Source: Lantana camara (taxonomy: Eukaryota; Streptophyta; Magnoliopsida; Lamiales; Verbenaceae). Taken from it: a stretch of DNA of 64,000 nucleotides. Below the pieces are notes generated by a model. That model worked only from the letters and a program-made list of their open reading frames with translations, ran no database searches and was not told where the DNA came from. The stretch spans positions 93,570,001 through 93,634,000 of the forward strand of contig CM074856.1 in NCBI GenBank assembly GCA_037501455.1, read 5' to 3'. Positions 23,023-34,713 of this stretch are shown here, one piece after another. The translations under genes were made by a program, and so were the position numbers. Each line of letters opens with the position of its first letter. The stretch's first letter is position 1.

Positions 23023-25512
23023 TGTAGCACCCCAGACGGAGGATACCACATCCCCCGCACTAGGACCTAGACCCGGTCATGAAATAGGAAGTCCATGCCC
23101 GAATCCAAATCATAGCGAACGGGAGACCAACTCACGCACTAGGCTAGGCTGATCTAACTCGACAAACTCAGAGTGCGGAAGCAATTCAAAACATTCATCA
23201 ACAAATAGCTAAAGCAATTAAAACAACATGCAGAACAGGTGACGGGTTCAACTAACATAGATACCTAATCCCGAATATCAACATACATAACAAGTGACGG
23301 GTTCAACTAGCATAGATACCTAGTCCCGAATATCAATTCATAATCCAACATAATAAACTGCATAGTTATCATCATAATATCTAATATACTCCAAGTACTA
23401 GCTTACTAACCCCACACGGCTTCAAGTCTAAGTAAAATATAAACATAACATTCAGGTGTGAAACATAAATACATAAAAAAAAGTAGAGTATGCGGCAAAT
23501 GCATCCTAACACCAACTAGATTGACAAGTGTGACTCAGAAGACTCACTTCCGCCTAGCTCTAGCCAAAAGAACCTACAACTAAAATATAAAATGAGGTGT
23601 CAGTCAACTGACTGAGTGAGGGAGGGCTAATGCACACCCACAATACATATATGTAGAGCATAGCACATAACAAAAGGGTGGACTCCTAAACCGAGGATAG
23701 GTGTTGTATACCAAAACATTTCGAAGAACCCAAATAGATATAATTTTAGAAAATATTTTCCAGAAAGACTCTATCCCGATTCATAATTCCATATACGACA
23801 TATCAAGTGCTCGGCGAGTACGAGCTTCCACCCTTTACTCCTCAGGACATAAAGCAAAAACAAGCCATCCTCTACTCCAATGATGGAAGAGCAAAGCGTT
23901 GGCCCTAACCATCCGACCGACCCACCCTCAAGGGGTAGCTATCCCACAAGATTCCTCCCCGGATAAAACACCGAAGGCTCAAGATATCACGCCTCCCCGA
24001 TCTCCCTGAGTTGCACAATGATATCTCAAATGGAACTACACACATGGTTGAAACCCCGACGGCCCTAGCCGTCCCGGGGGACCCCATTACCCGTAGCTCC
24101 TCGGATCCTCAACAGAATAGAATAGAACAGGTACCATATATCATGGCCAACTCGCTACAGAATCAGAATAGAACAGATTTTCCCAAAATGGCTTACATAT
24201 GCCTCAAAAACTCATTTTTATATATCCCCACGCTGTGGAATTTAAGCCACGAAGGCTCCCACCCATGCAGGACGCACGCACAAGGTCATAAATATATCAT
24301 ATCCAACACATACGTATTTATAATAAGGTATACTCGCATGCAAGGGTAGAAATCAGCATGTAAAGGGCATAGGTCGCATAGTTATACAAAATCCTAAACC
24401 TCACCTTGTGCAAGTAGAGTCTGAGAGTGTGAAGGGCCAAACACTATAAACGTCGGGCCCAACGGCACCACCAAACTCTGTGACAAGACATACAAAAGCC
24501 CAGACTTAAACTCTATATGAACCAAGTAAGACGCACGGCGTATCAAGAGATGAATGATATGTAATATGGAATGAAGTGTACACATAGGTCACGTAGCATA
24601 GTTCACATATTCCACCAAATCATGCAATTAACGAAGTATTAAGGTTTAACAAAGCATTTGAAATCATATTAAAGCATATAAGTCATAAGGCAATTCAAAC
24701 AGATCAAGCAACACGGAAAAGGCAAGTGTAAAGTGTAACAGTAGCTCCGGAACGGTCATTCCCATGGGAACGGTCATTCCCAGAAGCCACCTAGCGAGCA
24801 TGGGAACGGTCATTCCCAAAAGCCACCTAGCGAGCATGGGAACGGCCTTAGATCTTGAAATGATAGGAAAAGCCTTAGATCTTCATTCTTCTTTGAAGCT
24901 CTCCATGGAAGATATGTCTTATGTGAATTGAGGTTTGAAATGAAATGAGAAGGGATAAGGCTATTTATATAGTGGCTGATAGTTCTGGGTCAAGGTTAGG
25001 GTTTCCAAGATATAATATGAGGCTAAAGGCTTTATTAGAATTTGGGCTAAAATAAATGACTTTCGGCCCAATATGTCAAAATTAAAAGGTTTAAGGTCTA
25101 AACGGTTTTTGAAAAATATAAAGTAAATTCCATTGGATCCGAATCACCGAATCAAGAACAATGCTGGTGTCGGACTTTGAATTCGAATTCCCGAGCTCAT
25201 AACAGTCCCAAATGCACCAAAATTACCTAATTTAAATTAGGCCCAAACTTCTAAAAATTGCAAATAGGCCCAAGTCCTATTTCAAATCATTACCAACAAT
25301 TAAATTCACGTAGTCACGTTTTCCCATTAAATCATTCCTTCTCAAGTTGCCATACAAAAATTCATATTTTATATTTTCCCAGTTCAGCCAAATAAGTCAC
25401 GTATTTAATAAATGTTGAGATTTAATCACATAAAAGGAAATTAACCACATACATGCGTAACGTAACTCTCTCGTGAGACATACATGTACGATTTATCGGA
25501 CGGGGCGTCACA
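23023..25512 (-). repeat. G4 3' LTR (2490 bp, internally deleted)
   Basis: Runs from TGTAGCACCCCAGACGGAGG to CGGGGCGTCACA. Compared with the 5' LTR it lacks about 500 bases after the palindrome cluster: GGAACGGCC at about 24839 joins directly to TTGAAATGATAGG, a stretch that is at about 44336 in the 5' copy. The reversed TATA box (CTATTTATATAG) lies at about 24961-24972. Confidence 0.9.
24748..24846 (-). repeat. Palindrome cluster in G4 3' LTR (truncated)
   Basis: GGAACGGTCATTCC-type near-palindromes repeated with a spacer AGAAGCCACCTAGCGAGC, which occurs twice. The fuller version of the cluster is at 39990-40160 in the 5' LTR. The deletion in this LTR starts inside its last member. Confidence 0.8.
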
Positions 25513-25549
25513 ATCTCCCCCCCCTTAGGAGAACCTGGTCCCCAGGTTC
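25513..25549 (-). other. G4 polypurine tract and stem-loop
   Basis: On the minus strand CTAAGGGGGGGGGG-type tract next to the LTR. GAACCTGG (25531-25538), TCC, CCAGGTTC (25542-25549) is a perfect 8-bp stem immediately inside. Confidence 0.87.
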
Positions 25550-25569
25550 GCTGCTCGGCTTCAAATAAA

Positions 25570-25800
25570 CCCGGTCACAACTTCTTCATTTCCTCATTAA
25601 TCTCCCAAGTTAGTTCCTCCGATTTCTGTCCTTTCTACAACCCGATCTTGAATCTCGTCCGGATACTTCACAATCATCAAGTCCGAAGTAAGTTGTAATT
25701 CTTCTATCGTAATAACAGTCGACTCTTCGGTGTAGAACCAACGTCTCATCAAGGACGTCCCGTTCTTGCTTCTTGTAGTCCGTAATCGCCGACATGCATC
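25570..25800 (-). pseudogene. pol: G4 integrase C-terminal remnant
   Basis: Minus-strand frame with TEESTVITIEELQLTSDLMI and VKYPDEIQDR, which aligns with the stretch of G1 just before the chromodomain-like tail (DESTVLPVEEVRLESDL). After a frame change the tail can still be read as SEE..TWE..EEMKKL. Everything upstream of this in pol is missing and is replaced by the hairpin array. Confidence 0.8.
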
Positions 25801-25815
25801 GCAACCAAGACACAC

Positions 25816-26250
25816 AGAGAGAATCCCATCTCTCAGCACAAAAAAGGCGAGAGAACCCCGTCTCTCATACATAGAAAGCGAGAGAACCCCGTCTCTCGAT
25901 TACATAAGAGAGAGCTCCGTCTCTCAACTAGATAATTGAGAGAACCCCGTCTCTCAGCCTAAGTTGGACAGATTCCAGCATCTTCCAACATTCTAGTTCA
26001 AGAAATTCCAGCATTTCTGAAACCCATAAATTCAAGTGAATCCAGCATCTCCTGAATATCTAAGTACAACAGAATCCAACATCTCTCGTGCACAAAGCTT
26101 AGAAAGAATCCAACATCTTTCTATCACATAAGTAGAGAACCCTGCGACTCTCTAACACATAAATTGAGAAAATCAACATCTCCCAAGCACGTAAACAGAG
26201 AGAATTAAATCTTTCTCGCACTGAGAACGAGAGATTCTGACGTCTCTCTA
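25816..26250 (-). repeat. Tandem array of about 14 hairpin units in G4
   Basis: Units of about 28-34 bp. Each is a short inverted repeat around a loop such as ACCCCG or ATCCAACA, followed by a spacer often ending CACATAAAT/AGT. The hairpin GAGAGAACCCCGTCTCTC is exact three times (25849-25866, 25880-25897, 25938-25955). Other units have different but still paired arms: AGAAAG/CTTTCT at about 26101-26122, AGAAAT/ATTTCT at about 26001-26019, and TTGGA-AGAT/ATCT-TCCAA at about 25964-25989. Lies between gag and the integrase remnant. Confidence 0.85.
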
Positions 26251-26262
26251 GCACATAAATAC

Positions 26263-26376
26263 AATTATTTAAAGCACTTGTGCCTACGCACATCAAAGTA
26301 GCACAGTTGAAAATTACAACAATCAACGCATATCTTAATTGGCAAGTATATCACATAATAATAAGAGTCAAATAAA
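26263..26376 (-). other. G4 spacer between gag and the hairpin array
   Basis: AT-rich, no motif recognised. Gag-protease similarity stops abruptly at 26377, just before the position of the protease active site. Confidence 0.5.
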
Positions 26377-27651
26377 CTATGTATGTATGCTCGTGCCATG
26401 AATGTTTATTGTACCTTCCACCGTGGCATTCTGATCAACCCCTGCTACTTCCTCCTCTCCATCAAGAGCATATGCACGAGCCTGAATAGCTGGCCTCTTC
26501 TTCGGACAGGTGTCCATCATGTGATCAGCAGAACCACATACCAAGCATCTACCCAAATACCTCCAACACTTCTCCAATGGATGAGAACCCTGACAGTGAG
26601 AGCAATGGGCCTGATTTAGGGCCGGTAAAACTGAAAGTGCTGCGGGAGTAGTAGTTCGGGGATTCTGGTTGATAATATCCTGTGGTCCGATGGGGGTACC
26701 GAAAACATTGGGTCCTTGTTGGTTCTTGATTTGAAGACGCTGCTCTCGTACTGGTCGCATCTTAGCTCTCGATCGATCACAATCAGAAATCTTATGGTTC
26801 GGCGACCCGCAAAAGTAACATCTCCCCAACCTCTCCCAACACGTATCGTGCACATGGGTGTTTCCCACACAGTAAGTGCACAACTGGGGTTCGCTCCTCG
26901 GCTTTGGAGTACTCCCAGTCTTGCGTCCCTTTCCACAGATTCTTTTAGCTCGAGTCCCATGCGGATGGAATCCTCCTTTCATCGGAGAGTCCGAATACAC
27001 TCTCGGCCCAAGTCCGATCCCCGATGTATGTCCTCTTCTGTCCAACTCTCTCATGCTAACCTCCACCGCTAATGCTCCCTCAGTGACCTACTCCCAAGTG
27101 CCCGTGTTCCCCATAAGTACAAACTCCTTAAGTTCACTCCGTATACCCTCCAAGAAATGCCTAGCCTTCATCCAATCATTGCCCATGATGTGGGGTACAA
27201 ACATACCCAACCTCTCAAACTCCTCCATGCAACCGTCAACAGTCCTATCCCCTTGCTTCAACATGAAAAAGGCTTCCAATCTATGCTTCTGTAGGGTGGC
27301 CGGTGGGAACCTCTTCCTAAACTCTAGAACAAACGCATCCCAAGTCAATCCTTCACCCGTTGCCCCAAACCTCTGAACAATTTCTCTCCACAATTGTTTT
27401 GTGGGCCCACGTAAAAGTAGAGAGGTAAGTCATGCCATATTATGAGTGCTGCGTGGCCACCCTTCAAATAAACCCAATATCCCCGAAAGCCACCGACTAG
27501 CACAGATTTCATTACCTCCTTCGAATAGGGCAGGGTTGAAAGACTTGAACTCCAGATACAACCTTGCCACGGGGTTCATAGGTGGTAAGTCGGTTGGAAG
27601 TTGCCCTTGATTGTACAGATTGGGTTAAGAAGGCTGACCGTAGGGTATCAT
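26377..27651 (-). pseudogene. gag: G4 gag with four zinc knuckles, broken
   Basis: The start is ATG 27651-27649, one base after an AG acceptor-like site as in other elements; a stop follows at codon 9. The open stretch 27393-27088 carries the capsid-like domain (EEFERLGMFVPHIM, KARHFLEGIRSELKEF), similar to G2's gag. 27066-26377 (229 codons) carries four CCHC knuckles at residues 63-76 (CTYCVGNTHVHDTC), 83-96 (CYFCGSPNHKISDC), 155-167 (CSHCQGSHPLEKC) and 174-187 (CLVCGSADHMMDTC). Plant gypsy Gag normally has one or two. The last pair and what follows (ARAYALDGEEE ... VEGTINIHG) are nearly the same as in G1. The frame ends just before the protease active site. Confidence 0.85.
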
Positions 27652-27900
27652 CCTGAAATATCAACAACTACAACACATGTATATGCATGTTGGTTAGTAA
27701 ATGCTCATTTCACATAATAAATCAATCATCAACATCAAAAGCAAGTAATGTTTCACATTATATAAATTCAGTAAAGTGATGGGAATTCAAATGCATAGCT
27801 TATCAAACTGAGATGTTCATGCACATATAACCACAACGCCCTATGCCGTACAACCTAGACAGACTCAATACGACTCAAGAGCTCGGTTTTGCAACCTAGA

Positions 27901-27912
27901 GCTCTGACCCCA
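27901..27912 (-). other. G4 primer-binding site, mutated
   Basis: GCTCTGACCCCA on the plus strand against GCTCTGATACCA in the others (two changes), 8 bases from the LTR at 27921. Confidence 0.8.
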
Positions 27913-27920
27913 ATTAAGGA

Positions 27921-28444
27921 TGTAGCACCCCAGACGGAGGATACCACATCCCCCGCACTAGGACCCAGACCCGGTCATAAAATAGGAAGTCCATTACCGA
28001 ATCCAAATCATAACGAACGGGAGACCAACTCACGCACTAGGCTAGGCGGATCTAACTTGACAAACTCTGAGTTCGGAAGCAATTCAAAACATTCATCAAC
28101 AAATAGCGAAAGCAATTAAAACAACATGCAGAACAGGTGACGGTTTCAACTAACATAGATACCTAATCCCGAATATCAACATACATAACAGGTGACGGGT
28201 TCAACTAGCATAGATACCTAGTCCCGAATATCAATTCATAATCCAACATAATAAATTGCATAGGTATCATCATAATATCTAATATACTCCAAGTACTAGC
28301 TTACTAACCCCATACGGATTCAAGTCTAAGTAGAACATAAACATAACATTCAAGTGTGAAACATAAAAACATAACAAAAGTAGAGTATACGGCAAATGCA
28401 TCCTAAAACCAACTAGACTGACAAGTGTGACTAAGAAGACTCGC
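27921..28444 (-). repeat. G4 5' LTR, piece 1
   Basis: Collinear with 23023-23549 of the 3' LTR. Broken at about 28444-28447 by G5. About 90 bases of LTR (equivalent to 23550-23638) are missing between this piece and the next. Confidence 0.9.
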
Positions 28445-31181
28445 TTTAGCGCACCTTGGGTTCCGGGATGCATATCTTGAGCTCGGGAATTCGGATTCGA
28501 ATTCTGTCACCTCCGTTGAACTCGTTTCGACGATTCGGGTTTAATAGGACAAACCTCACATTTTTCTAAGTTCATTAAGACCCTCGAATTTCAACCGAAA
28601 CAAGCCCCTTTCGCTTAAGAGTTACCTTTTGACCTAATATAGCCTTGTGGACCCCACTTTAACCCAACTAAACCCTTAACCATGATTTGAGCCATGAGTT
28701 AACACCCATTTCAGCCCTAACCCCTTGGAGAACCGATCCATTTCTCTCTCTCTCTCCACCAAACCGATCAGCTCCAAGGAAAAAGGAAGGAGAAGAAACC
28801 TTTTTTGTCCATTTTGTTGATTTTGAGCTCAAATCTTAACCAAAGCTTCTCAAATTCGAAAGGTAAGTTTATGATTGTATTCTACACTCTCCCCTCTCCC
28901 TTTTATGTGCTCTTGAGCTGATTTCATTGGTTGATTCTTGAGTTATAGCAAGCATGTGAATAGTAGTAGTTGGGAGATATTGTTGATTCTTGCTTCTTTC
29001 TTGATTCTCTTGAGTTTGGGTGATGATATGTTGCTTCTATAGCATGATTCTTAGTATTTACTGTATGATATTACATGGTAGTTGGAGTATGAGTGATTGG
29101 CCGTTAATTAGATCTTGGGATTGGATGATACATTTCTTCTCATTCTTGCCTTGTTTGCTTGCATATTTTGGAGCTGAACTTGTTGCTACTTGTATGGCAT
29201 GAATTTATGATGGCTTAGTGTTATTTCCATGCTTGGTTTATGTATTTTAAATGGCATAAGAGACTCCTACGGGCCATAAACCGAAATCCCTTGTTTTGCC
29301 TTCAAAATTCGGAAGTTGCAGTGTTTTTTTTTTTTCAGGCCGAACGTATGACACGGCCGTGTCAGGTTATAACTGGAAACGGACACGGCCGTGTCAAGCT
29401 CTCAACTTTGGGTCCTGATTTTAATTAAATCAGACATGGCCGTGTCCGATTCCTATACATTTTGGACATGGCCGTGTCCACTTAGTAGGTGATGGCCGGG
29501 AGGAGTTTCTTTCATCGTTTCGTTGCTTCTTGTTGATCTTTCTTGCCTCGTTTATGATGTATATGCATGATTAACTTGTTATATTACGTGTTAAGACTCA
29601 TATTGGGATTTTGTGATTTATCTTATGCCTTCGTTTGTGATATATGCTTCCCGATGAGTTATATGCTCGTAAATGACCTAATTGTGGATTCATTTCATAT
29701 CATTTGCATCATAAGCATACATATGCATGTACCGAGCGTCAATGTAGTTCATATTGAGTCTAAGAGTGTTCCTTGTTGCTTGTCTTCTTCAGAGGATCTT
29801 CCTGTTGAGGACGAGCTTACTCCGTAGGTATCCGGTTACCCCTTTTTGTCTCCACTACGCACGTTGACAAGATGAGGTTTTGGTTCTTTTAGCTACTCGA
29901 CCTATAACCCTATTTGATTTGAAGCCTCGCATGTGAATATGTATAATATATGGTAAATAAGTGTATGATACATATGTTGCGGGATGTCCCATTTGTTATA
30001 AGAGTTTGAAAACGCTTTGTATATGTATATAACTATTTTGCCTTTGTTTGAAAAAGTTTAGCTTTGTGCAAGTGTGTGTGTGTAAGCGAGGTTTGGCTTT
30101 GAAAGATAAGCTTTGTGAGATACGTATGTGTGATTTCTGTGATCTGTTTGGGCCCCGGAGTGTGGTATGGTAATCTCGGGACGGTCGAGGGGTCGCTGAG
30201 CTCTTCCATCAACACCTCCATTTGAGAGTCTCACCCAACCTTGGGAGGATTGAGGAAGGGTGTTTATCTTGAGCCAACGGAGGCAACCGTCGAAGGTTTC
30301 AAGGTAGTAATTAAACCTTGTCTCGTCTGTGTATGTGGATAGTTAGGGCCGATCAACCCTTCTATCAACCGGTGTTGGGGATGGATTCTGATTTGTTTTG
30401 CTTTGCTTTGTTCTTCGCGTATGGAAGTTTGGAGTGTGACTCGTACTCACCGAGTTGGTTTAGTTTGTGTGTGATCTAGGAAACGAGAGTGGATTTCAAA
30501 TATCTGAAATTGGGTTTTGGCTTTGGCCTTTTCTTCTCTAGTTAACCTATGTATATCCATATCACGGTAATTACTTTGGTTTGCAAAAACCACTCTCGGT
30601 TCAAGGATCCTTCCGTTTTGATTAAATATTATGCTCTATATATATATATATATATATCGGGTGCGTGAGTTAGCCCCCTCACTAGTCAATAGGACTAACC
30701 CTCATTGTTGTTTTCCCCTTTTCCCTTTCTTTTGAGTTTGCAGGTTCTTCCGAGTTAAGCTAGGCGACAAGTGTCTTATGGGTTACTTGTGGTGTAGCTT
30801 GAGTCCGCATGCATCGTAGTGGCTTTCCATTTCTTTTGCTTATGTATTTCTGGATTATGTATTATGACTACTCTTATTATTTTGGCCTTGATGGTATTGT
30901 ATATGTTGTATAGGACCTAGCATGGTAGCTTGAGTACTTGACCCTCCCCCATTTTGGATATGTATATATATGATCTTGGGATTTGTATATGTCTTGTGAA
31001 TTGCTTCAGCTATTCTGATTTTAATTTGCGCAGTTTCTGAGGGTCTAGGCCGCCTAGCGAGGGTGTGTGTTGTGTGTCTCCCATTCGCTATTGTTTGATA
31101 CGGGTGTGACCGCCCTATTTCGTTACTCGTGTTAGACCTTGTTGCGGGGGATGTGGCACCCTTCGCGCCGGGGGTGTTACA
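28445..31181 (+). repeat. G5 5' LTR, 5'-truncated
   Basis: Starts at TAGCGCACCTTGGG, equivalent to about 36152 in the right LTR, and ends GGGGGTGTTACA. Contains a CT-rich block (28740-28770), the splice donor-like AAAGGTAAGTTT (GT at about 28862), the palindrome cluster and a TA run (30637-30657). Confidence 0.93.
29349..29479 (+). repeat. Palindrome cluster in G5 5' LTR
   Basis: Four copies of a GGACACGGCCGTGTCC-type palindrome: TGACACGGCCGTGTCA (29349-29364), about 29381-29395, about 29431-29448 and GGACATGGCCGTGTCC (29464-29479). Arms vary by G.T-type changes (ACACGG/ACATGG). Same relative place as the cluster in G1. Confidence 0.88.
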
Positions 31182-31189
31182 GCCTTGCG

Positions 31190-31201
31190 TGGTATCAGAG
31201 C
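31190..31201 (+). other. G5 primer-binding site
   Basis: Perfect TGGTATCAGAGC, 8 bases after the LTR end. Confidence 0.95.
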
Positions 31202-31391
31202 TCTCGGTTGCAAAACCGTAGCTCTGGAGTCGTGTTGAGTTTGTCTAGGTCGTTCGGTTTGGGAGTATGTGATTATTTGCATTCATCTACATCTCTATGT
31301 GACTGATTTGTTTTAAATGCATGATAATTGACTTCATGATCATGAAGTGAATCCCATGCATCGATATTTTCTTGATTTGTGTATTTTCAGG

Positions 31392-33574
31392 ATGCCTCCA
31401 AGAAGTAGAGTAGATAGGGAGCAGACCCCTGAACTTAATCAACCCCTCCACAAGCACCACCACCTCCTCCAATGAATGCTGAGAATATCGTGCAGGCCCT
31501 TCTGAATCAACTTCAGCAGAATCAGAGGGATAATCCACAATGGGAACGACAAGGTGGACAAGTAACTCCAGCTTTCAAGGAGTTCAGAAACAACAACCCG
31601 CCCAAATGGTATGGAGGTGATGATATCCAGGCAGAAGAATGGTCGTCAGAGATTGCGGGAATTTGGGAAATTTGCCCCGCTCCTTCACATGAGAAAGTTG
31701 TTTGCACGGCCCGGTTTATTCAAGGCCCCACATCTGATTGGCTCAAGGCTATGAGAGCCCAATTGGAAAGGAGTGGAGAGGAGTTTAATTGGGAGAGTTT
31801 TGTAAGGGAGTTCCGTTACAAGTTTATTCCACCAAGTGCTCGTGAGAGAAGACTTCAACAATTTTCAGAATTAAGACAAGGGAACCGAACGGTTGAAGAG
31901 TACATGTTGGAGCTTGAAAGACTTGCACCGTATGCCCCACATATTACCAATGATGATACCCAGAAAGCCCGGAACTTTGTTCATGGTTTGAGATATGAGA
32001 TCCAGAATGCTCTTAAGGCTGCTACGGTGGATACGTGGGAGAAGGCTACGAGGAAAGCGATCAAAGTGAAAGCCAATAACACAAGGTTGAGACCAACGTA
32101 TTCTTTGGGACAAGGCTCAGGTTCTAATTTGGGGAAGAGACCTGCATCACATAGTGGGCCTCCGATTTTCAAACCCCAAGGTCCTAATACCTCAGTCAAG
32201 AAAGCTCGACCTCTGGTACCTGCGGCACCCGCTCTACCTGCTCCGATACAATGTGGTTATTACAAGGGTCCCAATCACACCGAGGAGACATGCCGGAAGA
32301 AATTAAGGAGATGCTATAGATGTGGAGAGCCCGGTCAATTGAATAGCACTTGCCCTCAGGTGAGAGCACCTCAGCCTCGAGCTCCTCAACCGCTGAATGT
32401 GATGCCTCCGAGAGCACCGATCCAAGCGAGGGCTTATGCTTTGGAGGGCGAGAAAGAGAATGTAGAAGTTGATGTCAACGCCGTTGTTGAAGGTACTATC
32501 CACATACATGGCATTCCATTGCATGCATTGTTCGATCCGGGAGCAACGCATTCATTTATTGCTTCCCGGCTTGTTTCTACTCTTCCATTGCCTGTTGCTT
32601 GCCTAGATGATTCTTTTGTTGTCTCTTCTCTCCTTGGTGGTACTTTGTATACGAACTGTGTTTACCGAGGTTGTCTGGTGGTTGTGGAAGGTATAGAGTA
32701 TCCGGAAGATTTGATCAAGATGCCTATCAAGAAGTATAGGGTGATTCTGGGCATGGACTGGTTGTTTCAATACCGAGCAATGATGGATTGTTTTGCCAAG
32801 AAGGTGACTTTGAGTTCTACGGTCTTTGCAGGTCAGAGGTTAATGACCTGCCCGTTTATTTCCTTTATAGAAGCAAGTAGATTATTCCAGGAGGGTGCGA
32901 CAGGCTACGTGGCCTACCTTTTGAATAAGCCAAAGGATCAGGCCAAGCTCGAGGAGACGGAGATCGTGAAGGAATTCCCCGATATGTTTTCGGAGAATTT
33001 GGGATCTTTACCTGCGGATCGGGACGTCGAGTTTGTAATAGATCTCTATCCCGGAGCAGAACCGTATGCGAAATCTCCCTATAGGATGGCTCCAGCCGAG
33101 TTAAAGGAGCTGAAGACGCAACTGGACGAGCTCTTAGAGTGTGGTTACATTCGCCCGAGCACTTCTCTGTGGGGTGCTCCGGTCCTGTTTGTAAAGAAGA
33201 AAGACGGGACGTTGCGGATGTGTATTGACTACCGTGAGCTGAACCGGTTAACGGTTAAGAAAAAATACCCGCTCCCTCACATTGAAGAGTTGTTTGACCT
33301 CCTTCAGGGTTCAAGTGTGTATTCTAAGTTGGATTTAAGGCAAGGGTATTATCAGTCGCGTATCCGGGAGGGAGATATACCGAAGACAGGTTTCAACACG
33401 AGATATGGGCATTTCGAGTTTGTGGTCATGCCTTTTGGTCTTACCAATGCCCCAACCGCGTTTATGGATACGATGCACCGAATATTCCGGCCTTACCTCG
33501 ATAAATTCGTGGTCATCTTTATAGATGATATTCTGGTTATTCGAGGTCCGAGGAAGAGCACGCGCGGCATTTGA
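31392..33574 (+). pseudogene. gag-pol: G5 gag, protease and most of reverse transcriptase
   Basis: The start is ATG 31392 (MPPRSR...), one base after TTTTCAG. A one-base deletion near 31440 puts this start out of frame with the long open reading of 31472-33574 (700 codons). Gag: [47 protein letters not shown]. The knuckles at about 32252-32355 are damaged: CGYY instead of CxxC in the first, and no His in the second ([14 protein letters not shown]). Protease active site FDPGATHSF at about 32531-32557. [53 protein letters not shown], and FIDDIL with the two Asp codons at 33524-33529. A one-base loss at about 33535 shifts the frame. Confidence 0.93.
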
Positions 33575-34203
33575 GCATTGTCTTGTCTACGCTTCGGGAG
33601 CACAGATTGTTCGCCAAGTTTAGTAAGTGTGAGTTTTGGTTGGATCAAGTTTCCTTTTTGGGTCACTTCATTTTTGGGAATGGTATAGAAGTGGATCCGG
33701 TGAAGATTGAGACGGTTATGATTTGGAAGCAACCGAAGAATGCCTCGGAAGTGAGAAGTTGTCTCGGGTTAACAGGGTATTATAGGCGCTTTGTGAAAGA
33801 TTTCTCGAAGATTACCTCCCCGTTGACCCGGTTAACTAAGAAAGAGGTGAAATTTGAGTGGGATGAGACGTGTGAGAAGAGTTTTCAAACTCTTAAGGAA
33901 AGATTAACTACTGCACCGGTTTTAACCCTACCCGAGGGTTCAGAAGGCTACTCATTTTACACCGATGCCTCGAAGGAAGGTCTTGGTTGTGTGTTAATGC
34001 AGAATGGTAAGGTTGTAGCCTACGCCTCAAGGAAGTTAAAGGATCATGAAAAAAATTATCCCACTCATGATTTGGAACTCGCAGCAGTGGTGTTTGCTTT
34101 GATGAAATAGCGTCATTACCTTTATGGAGTTACTTTTGAAGTGTTCATCGACCAGCAGACTCTTAAGTATCAGTTTACTCAGAAGGATTTGAACGTAAGA
34201 TAG
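33571..34203 (+). pseudogene. pol: G5 RT thumb and RNase H
   Basis: Frame 1 from here to the end of pol. It reads [20 protein letters not shown] and [16 protein letters not shown] (RT end), then [39 protein letters not shown] (RNase H). TAG 34108-34110 aligns with TGG in G1 (KWRHY). TAG 34201-34203 aligns with CAG in G1 (RQRRW). Confidence 0.92.
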
Positions 34204-34713
34204 AGAAGATGGATGGAGTTACTTGAAGATTATGATTGTAAGATTCAGTACCATCCGGGTAAAGCTAATGTGGTGGCGGATGCCTTGAGTAGGAAGGCTA
34301 GTGTTTCAGGTTTGGAAGCAGGTTCTAGTAGACAAGATTCATTGGTTCTGGTTTCAGAGGCTCGTTTGGCTAATATTTTGGTTCAACCGGTTTTGAAGCA
34401 GAGGTTATTAGAAGCCCAATCTGTGGATCCTGAGATTCAGAAATTGGTAGTTAAGTCAAGGATTGATCCTGAAACTAAGTTTGGATTTGATGATTCAGGG
34501 TTGTTTAGGTTTAAGGCTCAGGTTTGTGTTCCTGAGAAACTTAAGCAGTTGGTACTTGATGAAGCCCACAAGTAAGCGTATGCAGTACATCCCGGTACCA
34601 CCAAAATGTACAAGGATTTAAGGACTTTATATTGGTGGAACGGCATGAAGAGAGACGTTGCTAACTATGTTAGAAGATGTCAAACATGTCAAGTCGTGAA
34701 AGCGGAACACTAG
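34204..34713 (+). pseudogene. pol: G5 RNase H end and integrase zinc-binding domain
   Basis: [16 protein letters not shown] at about 34252-34300, then the linker and the HHCC domain: DEAHK ... VHPGTTKMY ... RRCQTCQVVKAEH. Stops at 34573-34575 (TAA, inside the HHCC domain) and 34711-34713 (TAG). Confidence 0.9.

Noticed and set aside
25816..26250. Hairpin array as a CRISPR-like array
   Set aside because: Plant nuclear DNA, no cas genes. Units and spacers both vary gradually, and the array lies inside a retrotransposon.
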